NCBI RefSeq assembly: GCF_030372765.1
Contig: NZ_JAUCMW010000025.1
Span: 1-64,000, forward strand
Direction of reading: 5' to 3'
Source: Labilibaculum sp. K2S
GTDB lineage: Bacteria; Bacteroidota; Bacteroidia; Bacteroidales; Marinifilaceae
Length of the DNA: 64,000 bases
Shown: in pieces, positions 9,901-18,143 of the stretch
Position numbering within the stretch: position 1 is the first letter of the stretch
Layout: each line of letters opens with the position of its first letter
Notes under the pieces: generated by a model
What the model was told of the DNA's origin: nothing
The model's input: the letters and a program-made list of their open reading frames with translations, nothing else
Databases searched by the model: none
Made by a program: the position numbers and the translations under genes

Positions 9901-10279
9901 CGTACCCTCAGACCTCTTTGCGAATGCGTGGGAGGCAACGTCGTTTTCTGCTTGCTTCTCCAATTGTGATAGGTTGAGCACTGTTGGTGAGGGATTATTT
10001 AATTATTGCTATGCCGCGAAAGATTTTAGCTATACGTTTCGTAATTGCAGGAGCTTGCATTTCTTTTCTAGTTTCACCGATTATATATTGATCAACATTG
10101 ATCAGAATACTGCTATGAACAATATAACTGGCTTCTTTTTCGGGTGTAGCGCGCTCTCCGGAATGGTTCAAACCGGTTATTACTCATTGTTAAACCTGAT
10201 ACCACATACCTTGTGTTTCGATGGGTGCTCTATGATCTGGAATCGTAACACTCTGCCTGCCGGCTGGTATTATAATTAG
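6926..10279 (+). CDS. Giant cysteine-rich BspA-type leucine-rich-repeat surface protein
   Basis: A 1117-residue protein with a signal peptide (about residues 1-36, ending ATAQ). Two or three short modules come first (about 38-200), shared in part with the FISUMP gene at the window start. A PKD-like domain (about 205-290) contains IDWGDG and HTYALAGQYDV. About thirty LRR units follow, of the BspA/DUF285 type, each built on C-F-x-x-C ... L-x-x-L/I-x-x-x-x-F. The central part is five copies of a 110-residue super-repeat, each made of four LRR units of 27, 30, 26 and 27 residues. The C-terminal units (about 905-1090) are diverged. BspA-type LRRs act in adhesion. The regular cysteine pairs may be structural disulfides or metal sites. 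No sorting domain is visible at the end (PAGWYYN). Confidence 0.85.
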   Translation: MKNTYLDGKTIVNKLSLFWFLCIVLQAFPATAQTNYFRVLDGVSHLPVFESTADISAPAAGMFIYSTADAKPMLYSGSEWSGLCTITEMVTGASSFQVLDGIPYLPSPDVITVSPAAGSMYYGKADSTVNIYSGTAWGNMLRMDTLSYTVNSGFASQKEVMQLPVLVADPAPAGLSAGAVYISSSAQSLRFYDGTNWQSADCGFKTSWSMAVGSFALPVYPGGVYQCSIDWGDGTKSEITSPIDVDLVHTYALAGQYDVCITGKFSGIHINNDPAVKSKLLAVKSWGDVDMRYYDAAFSGCDNLASLPATSIPAKLATSFKQCFYQCSSLASLPAGIFGLATAATSFESCFEGCTSLSTISGAMFSSQAGQLDASFLRTFYGCTALISLPSGVFDAAKGSGTYELCFSNCTALTGLQADLFSNAKTATSFKQCFYQCLSLASLPAGIFDQAWAASSFESCFEGCTSLNTINGAMFSSQAGQLDASFLRTFYGCTALTGLPSGVFDAAKGSGTYESCFSNCTALTGLQADLFSNAKTATSFKQCFYKCSSLASLPAGIFDQAWAASSFESCFEGCTALSAISGAMFSSQAGQLDASFLRTFYGCTALISLPSGVFDAAKGSGTYESCFSNCTALNGLQADLFSNAKTATSFKQCFYHCSSLASLPAGIFNQAWAATSFESCFEGCTTLSAISGAMFSSQAGQVDASFLRTFYGCTALPSLPSGVFDAAKGSGTYESCFSNCTALTGLQADLFSNAKTATSFKQCFYKCSSLASLPAGIFDQAWAATSFESCFEGCTTLIAISGALFSSQAGQLDASFLRTFYGCTALTSLPSGVFNAAKGSGTYESCFSNCSALTGLQADLFSNAKTATSFYRCFYNCSALASLPAGIFDLAWAATSFESCFESCSSLNNIGGALFSSTSGQAYASLRSCFRDCGNLISLPYGIFESSKEINTYESCFAGCRRLVTLPNRLFWNAWRTKSFANCFESCSGLIVVPSDLFANAWEATSFSACFSNCDRLSTVGEGLFNYCYAAKDFSYTFRNCRSLHFFSSFTDYILINIDQNTAMNNITGFFFGCSALSGMVQTGYYSLLNLIPHTLCFDGCSMIWNRNTLPAGWYYN
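7881..9530 (+). repeat. Five tandem 330-bp repeats inside LRR gene
   Basis: GTTTCAAACA starts at 7881, 8211, 8541, 8871 and 9201, and a diverged sixth copy (GTTTCTATCG) starts at 9531, so the period is exactly 330 bp. The phrase GCCGCAAAAGG recurs at the same spacing. Copies differ by only a few substitutions and no indels, so the frame is kept. This is the pattern of recent unequal crossing-over or gene conversion in a coding tandem array. Confidence 0.95.
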
Positions 10280-10363
10280 CCGGGCCTCGCTCCTTGCGGC
10301 ACGCTTTGGGCATGCTACATTTGTTGGTACAATGGTTACGCCCGAAATTCTTATATTTAAATT

Positions 10364-10651
10364 ATGGCAAAACATTATGAAACAGATTTTAAGTTGATGA
10401 TCGTGAATCTACTTAAATCGGGACAAATCGCACGGCAAGTATCTGAATATTACGGATTAAACGCCAGTATGATTCGCAGGTGGCTTAGAGAAAATTTAAG
10501 CGCCAAAGAATCTTTTACAGGGAAAGGTAATATTTCACTAAGTCCGGAACAAAAAGAGATAGCCCAGTTAAGGGCAGAACTAAAAGAAACTAAATTAGAA
10601 CGTGATATATTAAAAAAGGCGGTAAGCATCTTCTCCAAGAGCGACAATTAA
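10364..10651 (+). CDS. IS3-family transposase OrfA (helix-turn-helix)
   Basis: A 95-residue OrfA with an N-terminal HTH_Tnp_1 domain (about residues 5-50, with QVSEYYGLNASMIRRWLRE) and a leucine-zipper-like helix (about 62-88). It binds the IS ends and sets up the fusion with OrfB. A slippery A-AAA-AAG heptamer at 10612-10618 lies in the correct phase. After a -1 slip the frame stays open through to OrfB, which is the known IS3 route to the active OrfAB transposase. Confidence 0.9.
   Translation: MAKHYETDFKLMIVNLLKSGQIARQVSEYYGLNASMIRRWLRENLSAKESFTGKGNISLSPEQKEIAQLRAELKETKLERDILKKAVSIFSKSDN
10612..10618 (+). promoter_or_regulatory. Programmed -1 frameshift site (A AAA AAG)
   Basis: The heptamer is in phase as TTA-AAA-AAG in orfA. 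Shifting back one base reads AAA-AAA-GGC-GGT and continues without a stop into the OrfB methionine at 10663. This is the classical IS3-family signal; frameshifting efficiency cannot be judged from sequence. Confidence 0.75.
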
Positions 10652-10662
10652 TATATGATTTT

Positions 10663-11487
10663 ATGGATAAGCATAAAAAAACATATTCTGTTGGGAAGAT
10701 GTGTAAGTATTTAAAAGTAAGCCGGAATTCTTATTACCACTGGAAGTCTGTTAAACTTGCTAAAAAGAAATACTCAAGAAGAACTGTTTTGGTAAATGAG
10801 ATTAAAAGGATTTTTAAAGACAGTAGACAAACTTATGGAAGTCCTCGTATTCAGGCTGAATTGGAGAAGCTTGGATATAAGATATCCAGAGCTTATGTTG
10901 CCAGACTAATGAAGGCAGAAAACATTCGATTCAAGCCTAAAAAACGATTTGTTAATACAACTTACTCTAAGCATGATTATAAGATCGAAAAAAACACTCT
11001 AGATCGACAATTTAAAGTTGAACAGCTAGGTAAAGTATGGGTGTCTGACATTACTTATATAAGAGTTAATGACAAGTGGATTTACCTAACAACAATGATT
11101 GATTTAGCGGACAGACAAGTTGTTGGATGGTTATTAAGTGAGGATATGACATATGAAAACACGGTTCTTAAGGCATGGAATATTGCATGTAAGCGACGAC
11201 AAATAATAGATGGATTCTTACTTCATTTCGATAGAGGTGTTCAATATGCCTGTAATAAAATAAGGGATATGTTTATGGATAATAAGAAGAAGAAAATGAA
11301 TAGGAGTATGAGCAGAAAGGGGAACTGTTGGGATAATGCCGTAGCTGAAAGCTTTTTTAAAACCATTAAGTCGGAAATGATATACCGAAATGAGTTTAAA
11401 TCGTTTACTCATGCATATAACCAAGTATACGATTATATTGAAAATTGGTACAATATTAAAAGAATACACTCTAGTTATAGGATATAA
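10663..11487 (+). CDS. IS3-family transposase OrfB, C-terminally frameshifted
   Basis: A 274-residue OrfB with an HTH_21 region (YGSPRIQAELEKLGYKIS) and an rve/DDE integrase core: first Asp in WVSDITYI, second in FDRGVQYA (usually HSDRG; the Ser is Phe here), and Glu in NAVAESFF. The normal tail HSS-x-GYKTPLEKE is broken: one extra T near 11474 gives HSSYRI and a stop. The next frame reads I-G-Y-K-T-P-L-E and ends at 11542. The last roughly 22 residues are therefore lost, and activity is doubtful although the catalytic triad survives. Confidence 0.85.
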   Translation: MDKHKKTYSVGKMCKYLKVSRNSYYHWKSVKLAKKKYSRRTVLVNEIKRIFKDSRQTYGSPRIQAELEKLGYKISRAYVARLMKAENIRFKPKKRFVNTTYSKHDYKIEKNTLDRQFKVEQLGKVWVSDITYIRVNDKWIYLTTMIDLADRQVVGWLLSEDMTYENTVLKAWNIACKRRQIIDGFLLHFDRGVQYACNKIRDMFMDNKKKKMNRSMSRKGNCWDNAVAESFFKTIKSEMIYRNEFKSFTHAYNQVYDYIENWYNIKRIHSSYRI

Positions 11488-11559
11488 AACACCTTTAGAA
11501 AAAGAAATTGAATTAAGAGCATATTATAAATTGGCAGTCTAATCTTTTTTTTACCAAAT

Positions 11560-12002
11560 TTTGTTGCAATTCCAATCATGGATTTATATGACCGTAAAAT
11601 TATTGGCTGGTCGCTTTCTGAAAACATGACAACAACCGATACTGTCGCAAAAGCTTGGATGATGGCTGTGATTAATAGGCAGATAGAAAGGAATGATTTT
11701 TTCATTCAGACAGAGGAGTACAGTACTCTTCAATTGAATTTCGAGAATTGATTGAGCCATATGATATTGCTCAAAGTATGAGTAAAAAAGGAAACTGTTG
11801 GGATAATGCAGTTGCGGAGAATTTCTTCAAAATTATTAAGTCAGAATTAGTTATGCACAAACAATTTTACTCTTTCTTTCAAGCGAAAATCGCTATCGTT
11901 GAATTTATTGAAATTTGGTATAATAGAAAAAGAAGACACTCATACTTAGGCTATCTAAGTCCTGCAGATTTTGGAATTAAATATTATAAAAACAAGGCTT
12001 AA
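11560..12002 (+). pseudogene. IS3-family transposase OrfB remnant
   Basis: From 11578 one frame reads MDLYDRKIIGWSLSENMTT, part of the integrase core between the first and second Asp. Near 11700-11706 the frame slips, and the continuation reads S-D-R-G-V-Q-Y-S-S, then SMSKKGNCWDNAVAENFF and the C-terminal RRHSYLGYLSPADF, ending at 12002. The N-terminal half (HTH and first catalytic Asp) is absent. It is related to, but distinct from, the adjacent complete element, whose arrival may have truncated it. Confidence 0.85.
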
Positions 12003-12184
12003 CTTTTTGTCCAGTTTTTTGTAGGAAATCCACTTTGTCGTATTCAACTTAAAAGGTTACGAAGGTTGAAGTATGAATGTATAATAAAGAACAGACAACC
12101 ATGTATGTACAGGTTTTGCAATGGAATGTGTTTTTTATGTACCAGATATAAACTATGCTTTATTTACCCAATAATTTAACTAAT

Positions 12185-12218
12185 AAGCCAGATAAAGATT
12201 TGTTACTTTATCTGGCTT
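12185..12218 (-). terminator. Perfect 13-bp hairpin 3' of Crp-like gene
   Basis: AAGCCAGATAAAG and CTTTATCTGGCTT form a perfect inverted repeat around an 8-nt loop, 40 bp past the stop of the minus-strand regulator gene. The flanks are A+T-rich but there is no long T-tract, so terminator function is likely rather than certain; it could serve both strands. Confidence 0.5.
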
Positions 12219-12257
12219 ACCAGATTTAAAACTGAGTATTTGATTTATTGTTGTCTG

Positions 12258-12842
12258 TTACTTATTTTTTAGCAATCTAACTTTCATACGAGCCAAAGTA
12301 GTGTAGTGTACTCCCAGGTAATTGGCAATCATTCTATCTGATATAGTATTAAAAATGTCGGCATACTCTTCTTTAAAAATCTGGTAACGTTTTTCTATAT
12401 TTGCTTCTTTAAGCATTTTAAGTTGACAGTAGGTAGAGTTTATATCATTGGTTAGCAAACCGAAATAAAAATCTGAAAGTTTTTTGTCTTGGAATGTACA
12501 AGAACATAGGTGATCTCGTTTAATAGAATATATAGTAACAGGTGTCAAGCATTTGGCATATAATTCCCCACACTTTACGCTTCCGATTTCAATGGCCGGC
12601 CGTAACACTTCTCCTTTTCTTTTAAAATTAATAATCGTATTATGTCTTTGATCTTTAGACCAATACAAAAAGATTGTACCTTTTGTAATTATTGAGAAAT
12701 AATCTGGGCTCAAGTTCAGTTTAGGAATACGGGCATTTTTTTTAAATTCAAGTAGGCTTATATGAGGGGTAAAGTCAAATCTACTCGCACTTTCAATATC
12801 GTATCCTGTGGCTTCTTTAATAATTTTTGTAAATGTATCCAT
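12258..12842 (-). CDS. Crp/Fnr-family transcriptional regulator
   Basis: A 194-residue protein of the usual Bacteroidota Crp/Fnr size. The N-terminal two-thirds looks like a cyclic-nucleotide-binding-type beta-barrel (YFSIITKGTIFLYW; EVLRPAIEIGSVKCGELYAK). The end is a helix-turn-helix: ISDRMIANYLGVHYTTLARM (about residues 166-185), close to the CRP recognition-helix pattern. No cysteine cluster typical of FNR iron-sulfur binding is evident, and the phosphate-binding cassette of cAMP-binding members is not obvious, so the effector is unknown. It faces away from the LuxR-type gene at 13229 across a 386-bp divergent gap, so it may regulate that side as well as itself. Confidence 0.75.
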   Translation of the reverse strand: MDTFTKIIKEATGYDIESASRFDFTPHISLLEFKKNARIPKLNLSPDYFSIITKGTIFLYWSKDQRHNTIINFKRKGEVLRPAIEIGSVKCGELYAKCLTPVTIYSIKRDHLCSCTFQDKKLSDFYFGLLTNDINSTYCQLKMLKEANIEKRYQIFKEEYADIFNTISDRMIANYLGVHYTTLARMKVRLLKNK

Positions 12843-13228
12843 GCTTGTTGTAAAGGTAATAAATTCTCCCTATTGGATTGCAATCTATTAAAAAAACATT
12901 CTATGTTAGAACTTCTAAGGAGAATAATGTGCATTCACAAATTATGCAAAAAAAATATATAATGCTAGCATTTTGAAACTTATTCGGGTTGGTTTATTCA
13001 TGTTTCAATTTATCGGATTTAGTGGCTTTATAATCTACTGGTCACTAGCAATTATCACTGTAAAAACACTATTTATTAGCGTTTGCTAACACAATTGCTA
13101 TTTAAATGTTAGCATTCACTAATGGCCTGAATGAAACTTATGGCGTAAAAACAATAAAGAATTAAAGCATTTGTAATTGCTTACGATTGTTTAATCTTTA
13201 TTAATAACTCCTTAAATCTACTCCGACT
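12843..13228. promoter_or_regulatory. Divergent intergenic region, Crp-like and LuxR-like genes
   Basis: This 386-bp A+T-rich gap must hold both promoters. A small inverted repeat TTAGC-GTTT-GCTAA (13076-13089) and nearby GTTAGCATTCACTAA are candidate operator half-sites. No consensus pair of TTTG and TAnnTTTG boxes was found at good spacing. Confidence 0.35.
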
Positions 13229-14878
13229 ATGAAACAAGTTTACTTCAAATTAATTCTTCTTACTGCAGTAGTGATATTTTTTGGATTGCTGCATGGGCTT
13301 TCTTCCAATAGGGAACAGACTGGATTATCTATTCTGCAGGTAACAAACTATGATCTTATTGAGGGGCAGCATTTATCCGATATTCTTGTGAATGCTAACA
13401 ATAATTTTCAATTGGAGAAAGAGGTTGTAGCCAAAGGAAAACTATTTTTAAAACTTTATATTCCGGAAGAGTATCGGGTGAGTGGAGGGATTAGTATAAA
13501 AGGGAGACTTAAAATAGAGAATGTTTTTCAAACAGATTCTGCAGGTATACTTAAATCGATTACTGCGCATTGGCATGGTTTTAACGATAAATCCTTGTCT
13601 TTAAATCAAGCATATTATAGGTGTGTTGGTAATGAGGATTACATATATGTATTAATTTCCAATGATAGTGATGTAACAACTCAATTAAAGGAAATTACCT
13701 GGTTAACTGAAGAACAACTTAGTGGAATGATTTTATCACAGTTTACTGAAGAGTTTCTGCTGCTGGCAATTGTTTCTTTTCTAATAATCGTATTTGCAAT
13801 TATAAGTTTGGTTCATCGGCGTAAAAAGCATTTGTATTATTTTTTAGGTTTGGTATCCATCTTAGCTTATTCCTTTTATTTATTTGATATAGAAACTAAT
13901 GAAAGAGTAAAAGACTTGTTGATTCGTTCTTTTGGATTGAGTATGCTTTTTAACTATGTTTTTATTATCGAAAATATATCAGATTACTTAAATGAACAAC
14001 AAAGAAAAATTGCAGCTGTTGGTCTTAATAGTTTAGTTGTAATTTCTGCTCTTTCCATTTTGTCTGTAGTATTTAATTTCTGGTATTTCTTTTCAATGGA
14101 ATTATTTGTTTGGGCTGTAATGCTGATTGCAGGCAGTATTTTTTTCTTATCCGTAAACAGCAGAGTAAAGTCTGTTGATAAATTGTTGATTTTTAAAATT
14201 ATGGTATTCAATATTACAATGTTAATAATGATATCTCAATATTTTAATGCCATTAGCCATGATTATTTAAGAATTTTCCTTTGTGGAATAATCATGAAAG
14301 AAATCATCTTGAGTGCGTATTATATCAAGCGAATTTCAATTTTGAAAACCGCAGATAAACGTAAGCTCGATTTTATTAAAAAGCTAAAAGGGGACTACAA
14401 TGAGGAGATGTATACCAAAAATTTTCTAAAAACGGAATTGCAGAATACCGAGGAAAAGATTGTTCAAAATACAATGATGATAGAGGATAAGGAAAGACTT
14501 ATAATTGATCTGGAGAAAATGTTGAAATCGAACCTGGATGCATTTAGTATGGCAAAGGTAAGGCCAATAATAAATAAAATACAAGAAGTCGAGAAGCATA
14601 TAGGGATTAAGCAATTTGATTTCCACTTTCAACGGGTAAATCAGGAACTGTTCGACAAATTACAGCACAATTTTCCTCAATTAACAGCTAATGATTTAAA
14701 GTTGTGTGCTTTTATTCGAATGAACCTAAATTCAAAAGAAATAGCTGCCATAACAGGAAAGTCGCCTAGTAGTGTTGATGTTTCGCGTTTTCGCCTGCGC
14801 AAGAAATTATCAGTTGAATCAAATTCAGATTTGCTGGTATTGTTGTCTGCTTCATTAAATGAGAATATTGCATCATAA
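13229..14878 (+). CDS. Membrane sensor-regulator with C-terminal LuxR-type HTH
   Basis: A 549-residue protein. After a signal anchor (about 7-25), a periplasmic beta-rich domain extends to about residue 165. Seven or so membrane helices (about 170-370, in the style of 7TM-DISM receptors) and a coiled coil (about 385-440) follow. The cytoplasmic end is typical of Bacteroidota one-component regulators: FHFQRVNQELFDKL, then FPQLTANDLKLCAFIRMNL, then a GerE/LuxR-like helix-turn-helix (SKEIAAITGKSPSSVDVSRF). It probably senses a periplasmic signal and regulates transcription directly. Its position just before a receiver and a kinase suggests a shared signalling role. The ligand is unknown. Confidence 0.75.
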   Translation: MKQVYFKLILLTAVVIFFGLLHGLSSNREQTGLSILQVTNYDLIEGQHLSDILVNANNNFQLEKEVVAKGKLFLKLYIPEEYRVSGGISIKGRLKIENVFQTDSAGILKSITAHWHGFNDKSLSLNQAYYRCVGNEDYIYVLISNDSDVTTQLKEITWLTEEQLSGMILSQFTEEFLLLAIVSFLIIVFAIISLVHRRKKHLYYFLGLVSILAYSFYLFDIETNERVKDLLIRSFGLSMLFNYVFIIENISDYLNEQQRKIAAVGLNSLVVISALSILSVVFNFWYFFSMELFVWAVMLIAGSIFFLSVNSRVKSVDKLLIFKIMVFNITMLIMISQYFNAISHDYLRIFLCGIIMKEIILSAYYIKRISILKTADKRKLDFIKKLKGDYNEEMYTKNFLKTELQNTEEKIVQNTMMIEDKERLIIDLEKMLKSNLDAFSMAKVRPIINKIQEVEKHIGIKQFDFHFQRVNQELFDKLQHNFPQLTANDLKLCAFIRMNLNSKEIAAITGKSPSSVDVSRFRLRKKLSVESNSDLLVLLSASLNENIAS

Positions 14879-14991
14879 AATAAATTGGATTATGAGATTA
14901 TAATATTCGTCACGTAGCGGATTTTAATCTTAAATATTGCAAAAAGGCCCTGAAAATGAAAACTTCTTGTTGAACTTAAACTATTTGGCTT

Positions 14992-15378
14992 ATGAAAATT
15001 TTATACTGCGATTCGGATAAGTATCTGTTGGATATTATAGCTCCTGTTTTTAGAAAAGCAGGGCACGAAATTATTGTTGCCGAAAACTGTATTATAGCAA
15101 TCGACCAATTAAGGGATGAACAGTTTGATGTTTTTATTACGGGAATGCTAATGCCTTTTCATAGTGGTTTGGAAATGATTGAAATAATTAGAGATAATTT
15201 GAAATTGGCATTGCCTATAGTGGTGGTTACCAAAGTGAGAGATTCTAAAATCAGAGAAACAGCATTTACATTAGGCGCTGATTCGTATTTGTTTAAGCCT
15301 CTTAATCCACAGCTATTGTACGAAGTAGTAGAGGGATTAATATGTAAAGGAGCAGGGCGAAGCAGAACAGCCATTTAA
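14992..15378 (+). CDS. Receiver-domain protein lacking the phosphoacceptor Asp
   Basis: A 128-residue single-domain response-regulator fold (CheY-like). The acidic pair is retained as D7/D9, as are the conserved Thr (T80) and Lys (K102, in LFKPL). The position that should be the phosphorylated Asp is Gly51: FITGMLMP, versus VITDIMMP in the receivers at 32.3-33.2 kb. It therefore probably cannot be phosphorylated in the normal way and may act as a pseudo-receiver. It sits 114 bp after the LuxR-type regulator and 135 bp before a PAS kinase, suggesting a regulatory or scaffolding role in that pathway. Confidence 0.85.
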   Translation: MKILYCDSDKYLLDIIAPVFRKAGHEIIVAENCIIAIDQLRDEQFDVFITGMLMPFHSGLEMIEIIRDNLKLALPIVVVTKVRDSKIRETAFTLGADSYLFKPLNPQLLYEVVEGLICKGAGRSRTAI

Positions 15379-15512
15379 CTCATTCAAAAAAAGTATATTT
15401 TTCTTAAAGTATCAGCATGCATATTGATGTTGTAGTCACAATCTTATTATTTAATTTAAAATAAACTTGAGTTATACAATCATATAAATCAAAAAAAACA
15501 ATTTTATCCCTA

Positions 15513-18023
15513 ATGTATATGTTCGATATTTTATCAATTCCAATACTGGATTATTCCATAAGTGAAGGCATTTTTGTTTTTGAAAATTGTTTGTCTTGCG
15601 CTGAAAAAATAGAATTGCAATCTGTTTTTAAATCATTTAATGATAGTAAAGAGAGTTTAAAAGAAAGGACAGATTGTGAAAATAAGATTAGAAATATATT
15701 AAAGAGATACTCTGCCGTTTTTGTGAGGTTTTATGAAGAACCTAAAAATACGCACATAGTAATATTAATACCTGAAGCTGAAATAAGAACCGGTGAAAAA
15801 AAATACATCGCACCCTCCATAGTTCAACATATTGACTTGCCATTATTTGTGATTAATAATGATGATGATATAATTTTTGTGAATGATGCATTGCTGAAAC
15901 TTTATGATTGTTCGGATTATGATCTGTTGGGGAAGGGAATAAGACAAATGAATTATTCGGAGATGTGCTTTCTTTTTTCAAAAGAATTTAAAATGAAAAG
16001 AGAATTGCCGTCATTTAATATCGCAACGTTTCATATTTTCAGAAAAGAAATTCTTCTCTTGGTGGAATTAGAGTTTTTCAATCTTAATAGCAATACTCTT
16101 GTTGTGGTTAAGGAATTGGAAGTGAATAAAATAGATGCAAAACTTGAACTTCTTACATATGCTTCCGATGAAAACAGCGAAATGGTTGTAATAACGGATA
16201 TTAAGGGAGTAGTTAAATATACAAATAAGGCATTCAGGGAATTTACAGGATATGAAATGCAGGCTATCATTGGCGAGAAAATATCTCTTATTAAATCGGA
16301 TTATCACTTGGCTGATGTTTATAAAGTGTTGTGGAACACCATTCTTGGAGGGAATGTTTATAACAACTTGTTATGTAATAAGAAGAAAAGTGGTCAGTTG
16401 TTTTGGGAGGATTTAAAAATAGTTCCAATAATGAATACTCATTATCAGCCATTATTTTTTGTGAAGATTTCACATGATACCACATCTCAAATAAGAAACC
16501 AGGATTTAATGGAAGAAAGCATGTATCGGTATGATTGTTTGTTTACAAATAATCCTGCTATCATGCTGCTGATTTCTCTGAAAGATAATTCTATTCTTGA
16601 TGCTAATAAAAAGGCATGTGAATTTTATGGTTATACTAAGCAAGAGTTGCTTAAGACTGAACTTGAAGAACTTCATGTATTGAAAGGAGAAGAATTAGTA
16701 AACAGTTTGAGTCGAACATTGGAATCTTTTAGCAACAATCAATTTTATCAGCATAAATTAAAATCCGGAGAGATTAGGGAGGTTGAAGTATGTCCTAGTG
16801 CGATAAATTTGGATAAACAGTTGAGGGTTTATTTGCAGGTACAAGATATTACTGCGCGGGTAAAGTTGGGAGGCAAAATGATGGAGATGAATGAATATTT
16901 TACATTTTCTCAAAGTTTGGCTCATATTGGCAGTTGGGGACTTATTCCCGGAAGAAAAGAAATGTTCTGGTCAGAGGAGTGTTATAAAATACTTGGTTTT
17001 GAGCCCTATAAAGTAACATCGTCAATTGATAATTTCATTAAACTTTTAGCAGGTAGTAAAAGGAATGAGTTTAAAAGATACATCAGGTCTAAAAATGGTA
17101 AAGAAAATTATTTGTTGGAATGTGAAATTCTTGTGAACGAAAGTGAGCCCAGGATTATTAATATTATAGGCAAAGCAATTTATGATTCAGACAAAAAATT
17201 TAGTCGTATCGTGGGGTCTGTACAGGATATTACACAAATAAAAATGATGGAGCGGAAGCTTTTGAAATCTATCGAGAAAACGGAAGAAGTTGCCAAGCTC
17301 AAATCTTCATTTCTTGCATTATTGTCGCATGAATTAAAAACACCATTGAACTCAATTATAGGGTTTTCGTCCATTATAAGTATGGATAATAAAATAAAGC
17401 GAAGTGATATTAATAGATATGTTGATTATATTAAAGAGAGTGGGGAGAAATTAAGTAAGTATTTGGATGAGATGGTATCGATGGCTAACATTGATTCTGA
17501 AGCTGTAAGATTGAATATGCGGGAGTTTTCTATTTCTGACTTTTTGGATGAATTAAATGAGTGGGCTCGTTTCGAAGTTGAGGAGAAAGGCTTGCAATTT
17601 GAGGTTGTAAAGTGCAGTAAATGTAAGACGTGTTCTAACTCGATATTGCGGACTGATTATAGAATTTTTAGGAAAGCTGTTGAGCTATTAATAAGTAATT
17701 CTTTGAAATTCACCCACGAAGGAGGGATAACAGTAGGCTTTAGTTGTGATTATTCAAATCTTTCATTATACGTGAAAGATACGGGAATTGGGATAAGAAG
17801 GGAACAATTGGAATTCATTTTTGATAGTTTTCGACAGGTTGAACATTATTCTACCAGACAATATGAAGGACTTGGTTTGGGGCTTTATATGGTTAAAAAA
17901 TTTATTGATCTTCTTGGGGGAACAGTGTCGGTAGAGTCAGAATATAATGTTGGGTCAGTATTTAAATTAAGCCTGCCAATTGTTAAAAATAAATTAACAG
18001 AGGGTGAAATTTTCATAATTTAA
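15513..18023 (+). CDS. Multi-PAS sensor histidine kinase
   Basis: An 836-residue soluble kinase with no membrane segment. There are about four PAS domains (roughly residues 100-200, 212-325, 335-450 and 455-575), the second with DIKGVVKYTNKAFREFTGYE and the fourth of PAS_3 type (AHIGSWGLIPGRKEMFWSEE). A HisKA dimerisation domain has the phosphoacceptor His606 in SHELKTPLNS. The HATPase_c domain (about 700-825) has an N-box near LLISNSLKFTHEGG and G-boxes DTGIGI and GLGLGLYM. The preceding receiver lacks its Asp, so the phosphotransfer partner must be elsewhere. A cytoplasmic ligand or redox signal is inferred. The Ig/T9SS gene follows 120 bp downstream. Confidence 0.9.
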   Translation: MYMFDILSIPILDYSISEGIFVFENCLSCAEKIELQSVFKSFNDSKESLKERTDCENKIRNILKRYSAVFVRFYEEPKNTHIVILIPEAEIRTGEKKYIAPSIVQHIDLPLFVINNDDDIIFVNDALLKLYDCSDYDLLGKGIRQMNYSEMCFLFSKEFKMKRELPSFNIATFHIFRKEILLLVELEFFNLNSNTLVVVKELEVNKIDAKLELLTYASDENSEMVVITDIKGVVKYTNKAFREFTGYEMQAIIGEKISLIKSDYHLADVYKVLWNTILGGNVYNNLLCNKKKSGQLFWEDLKIVPIMNTHYQPLFFVKISHDTTSQIRNQDLMEESMYRYDCLFTNNPAIMLLISLKDNSILDANKKACEFYGYTKQELLKTELEELHVLKGEELVNSLSRTLESFSNNQFYQHKLKSGEIREVEVCPSAINLDKQLRVYLQVQDITARVKLGGKMMEMNEYFTFSQSLAHIGSWGLIPGRKEMFWSEECYKILGFEPYKVTSSIDNFIKLLAGSKRNEFKRYIRSKNGKENYLLECEILVNESEPRIINIIGKAIYDSDKKFSRIVGSVQDITQIKMMERKLLKSIEKTEEVAKLKSSFLALLSHELKTPLNSIIGFSSIISMDNKIKRSDINRYVDYIKESGEKLSKYLDEMVSMANIDSEAVRLNMREFSISDFLDELNEWARFEVEEKGLQFEVVKCSKCKTCSNSILRTDYRIFRKAVELLISNSLKFTHEGGITVGFSCDYSNLSLYVKDTGIGIRREQLEFIFDSFRQVEHYSTRQYEGLGLGLYMVKKFIDLLGGTVSVESEYNVGSVFKLSLPIVKNKLTEGEIFII

Positions 18024-18143
18024 TTTTGGGGAGTTAAATATTTATTAACCAATTCGGGGTGAAATAGACTGATTTTTAATAATATATGAAGAGTGTTTTA
18101 GTTAAATGTTATTATATGTTTAATTGTTAAAATAATTATTGTG

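Larger units (their letters stand above)
10364..12040 (+). mobile_element. IS3-family element abutting an older IS3 remnant
   Basis: A nearly complete IS3-type orfA/orfB pair (10364-11542) is followed directly by the 3' half of a second IS3 transposase (about 11560-12002). Outer ends could not be fixed: no terminal inverted repeat pair was recognised around 10300-10363 or 11543-11560. The T-rich stretch after 12002 (TTTTTGTCCAGTTTTTTG) probably includes the right end of the remnant. Confidence 0.75.

Noticed and set aside
11475..11705. Minus-strand 76-codon ORF with signal-peptide-like start (MKKSFLSICLLITAII)
   Set aside because: It is antisense to the IS3 remnant and junction; the hydrophobicity comes from the reverse complement of transposase codons.
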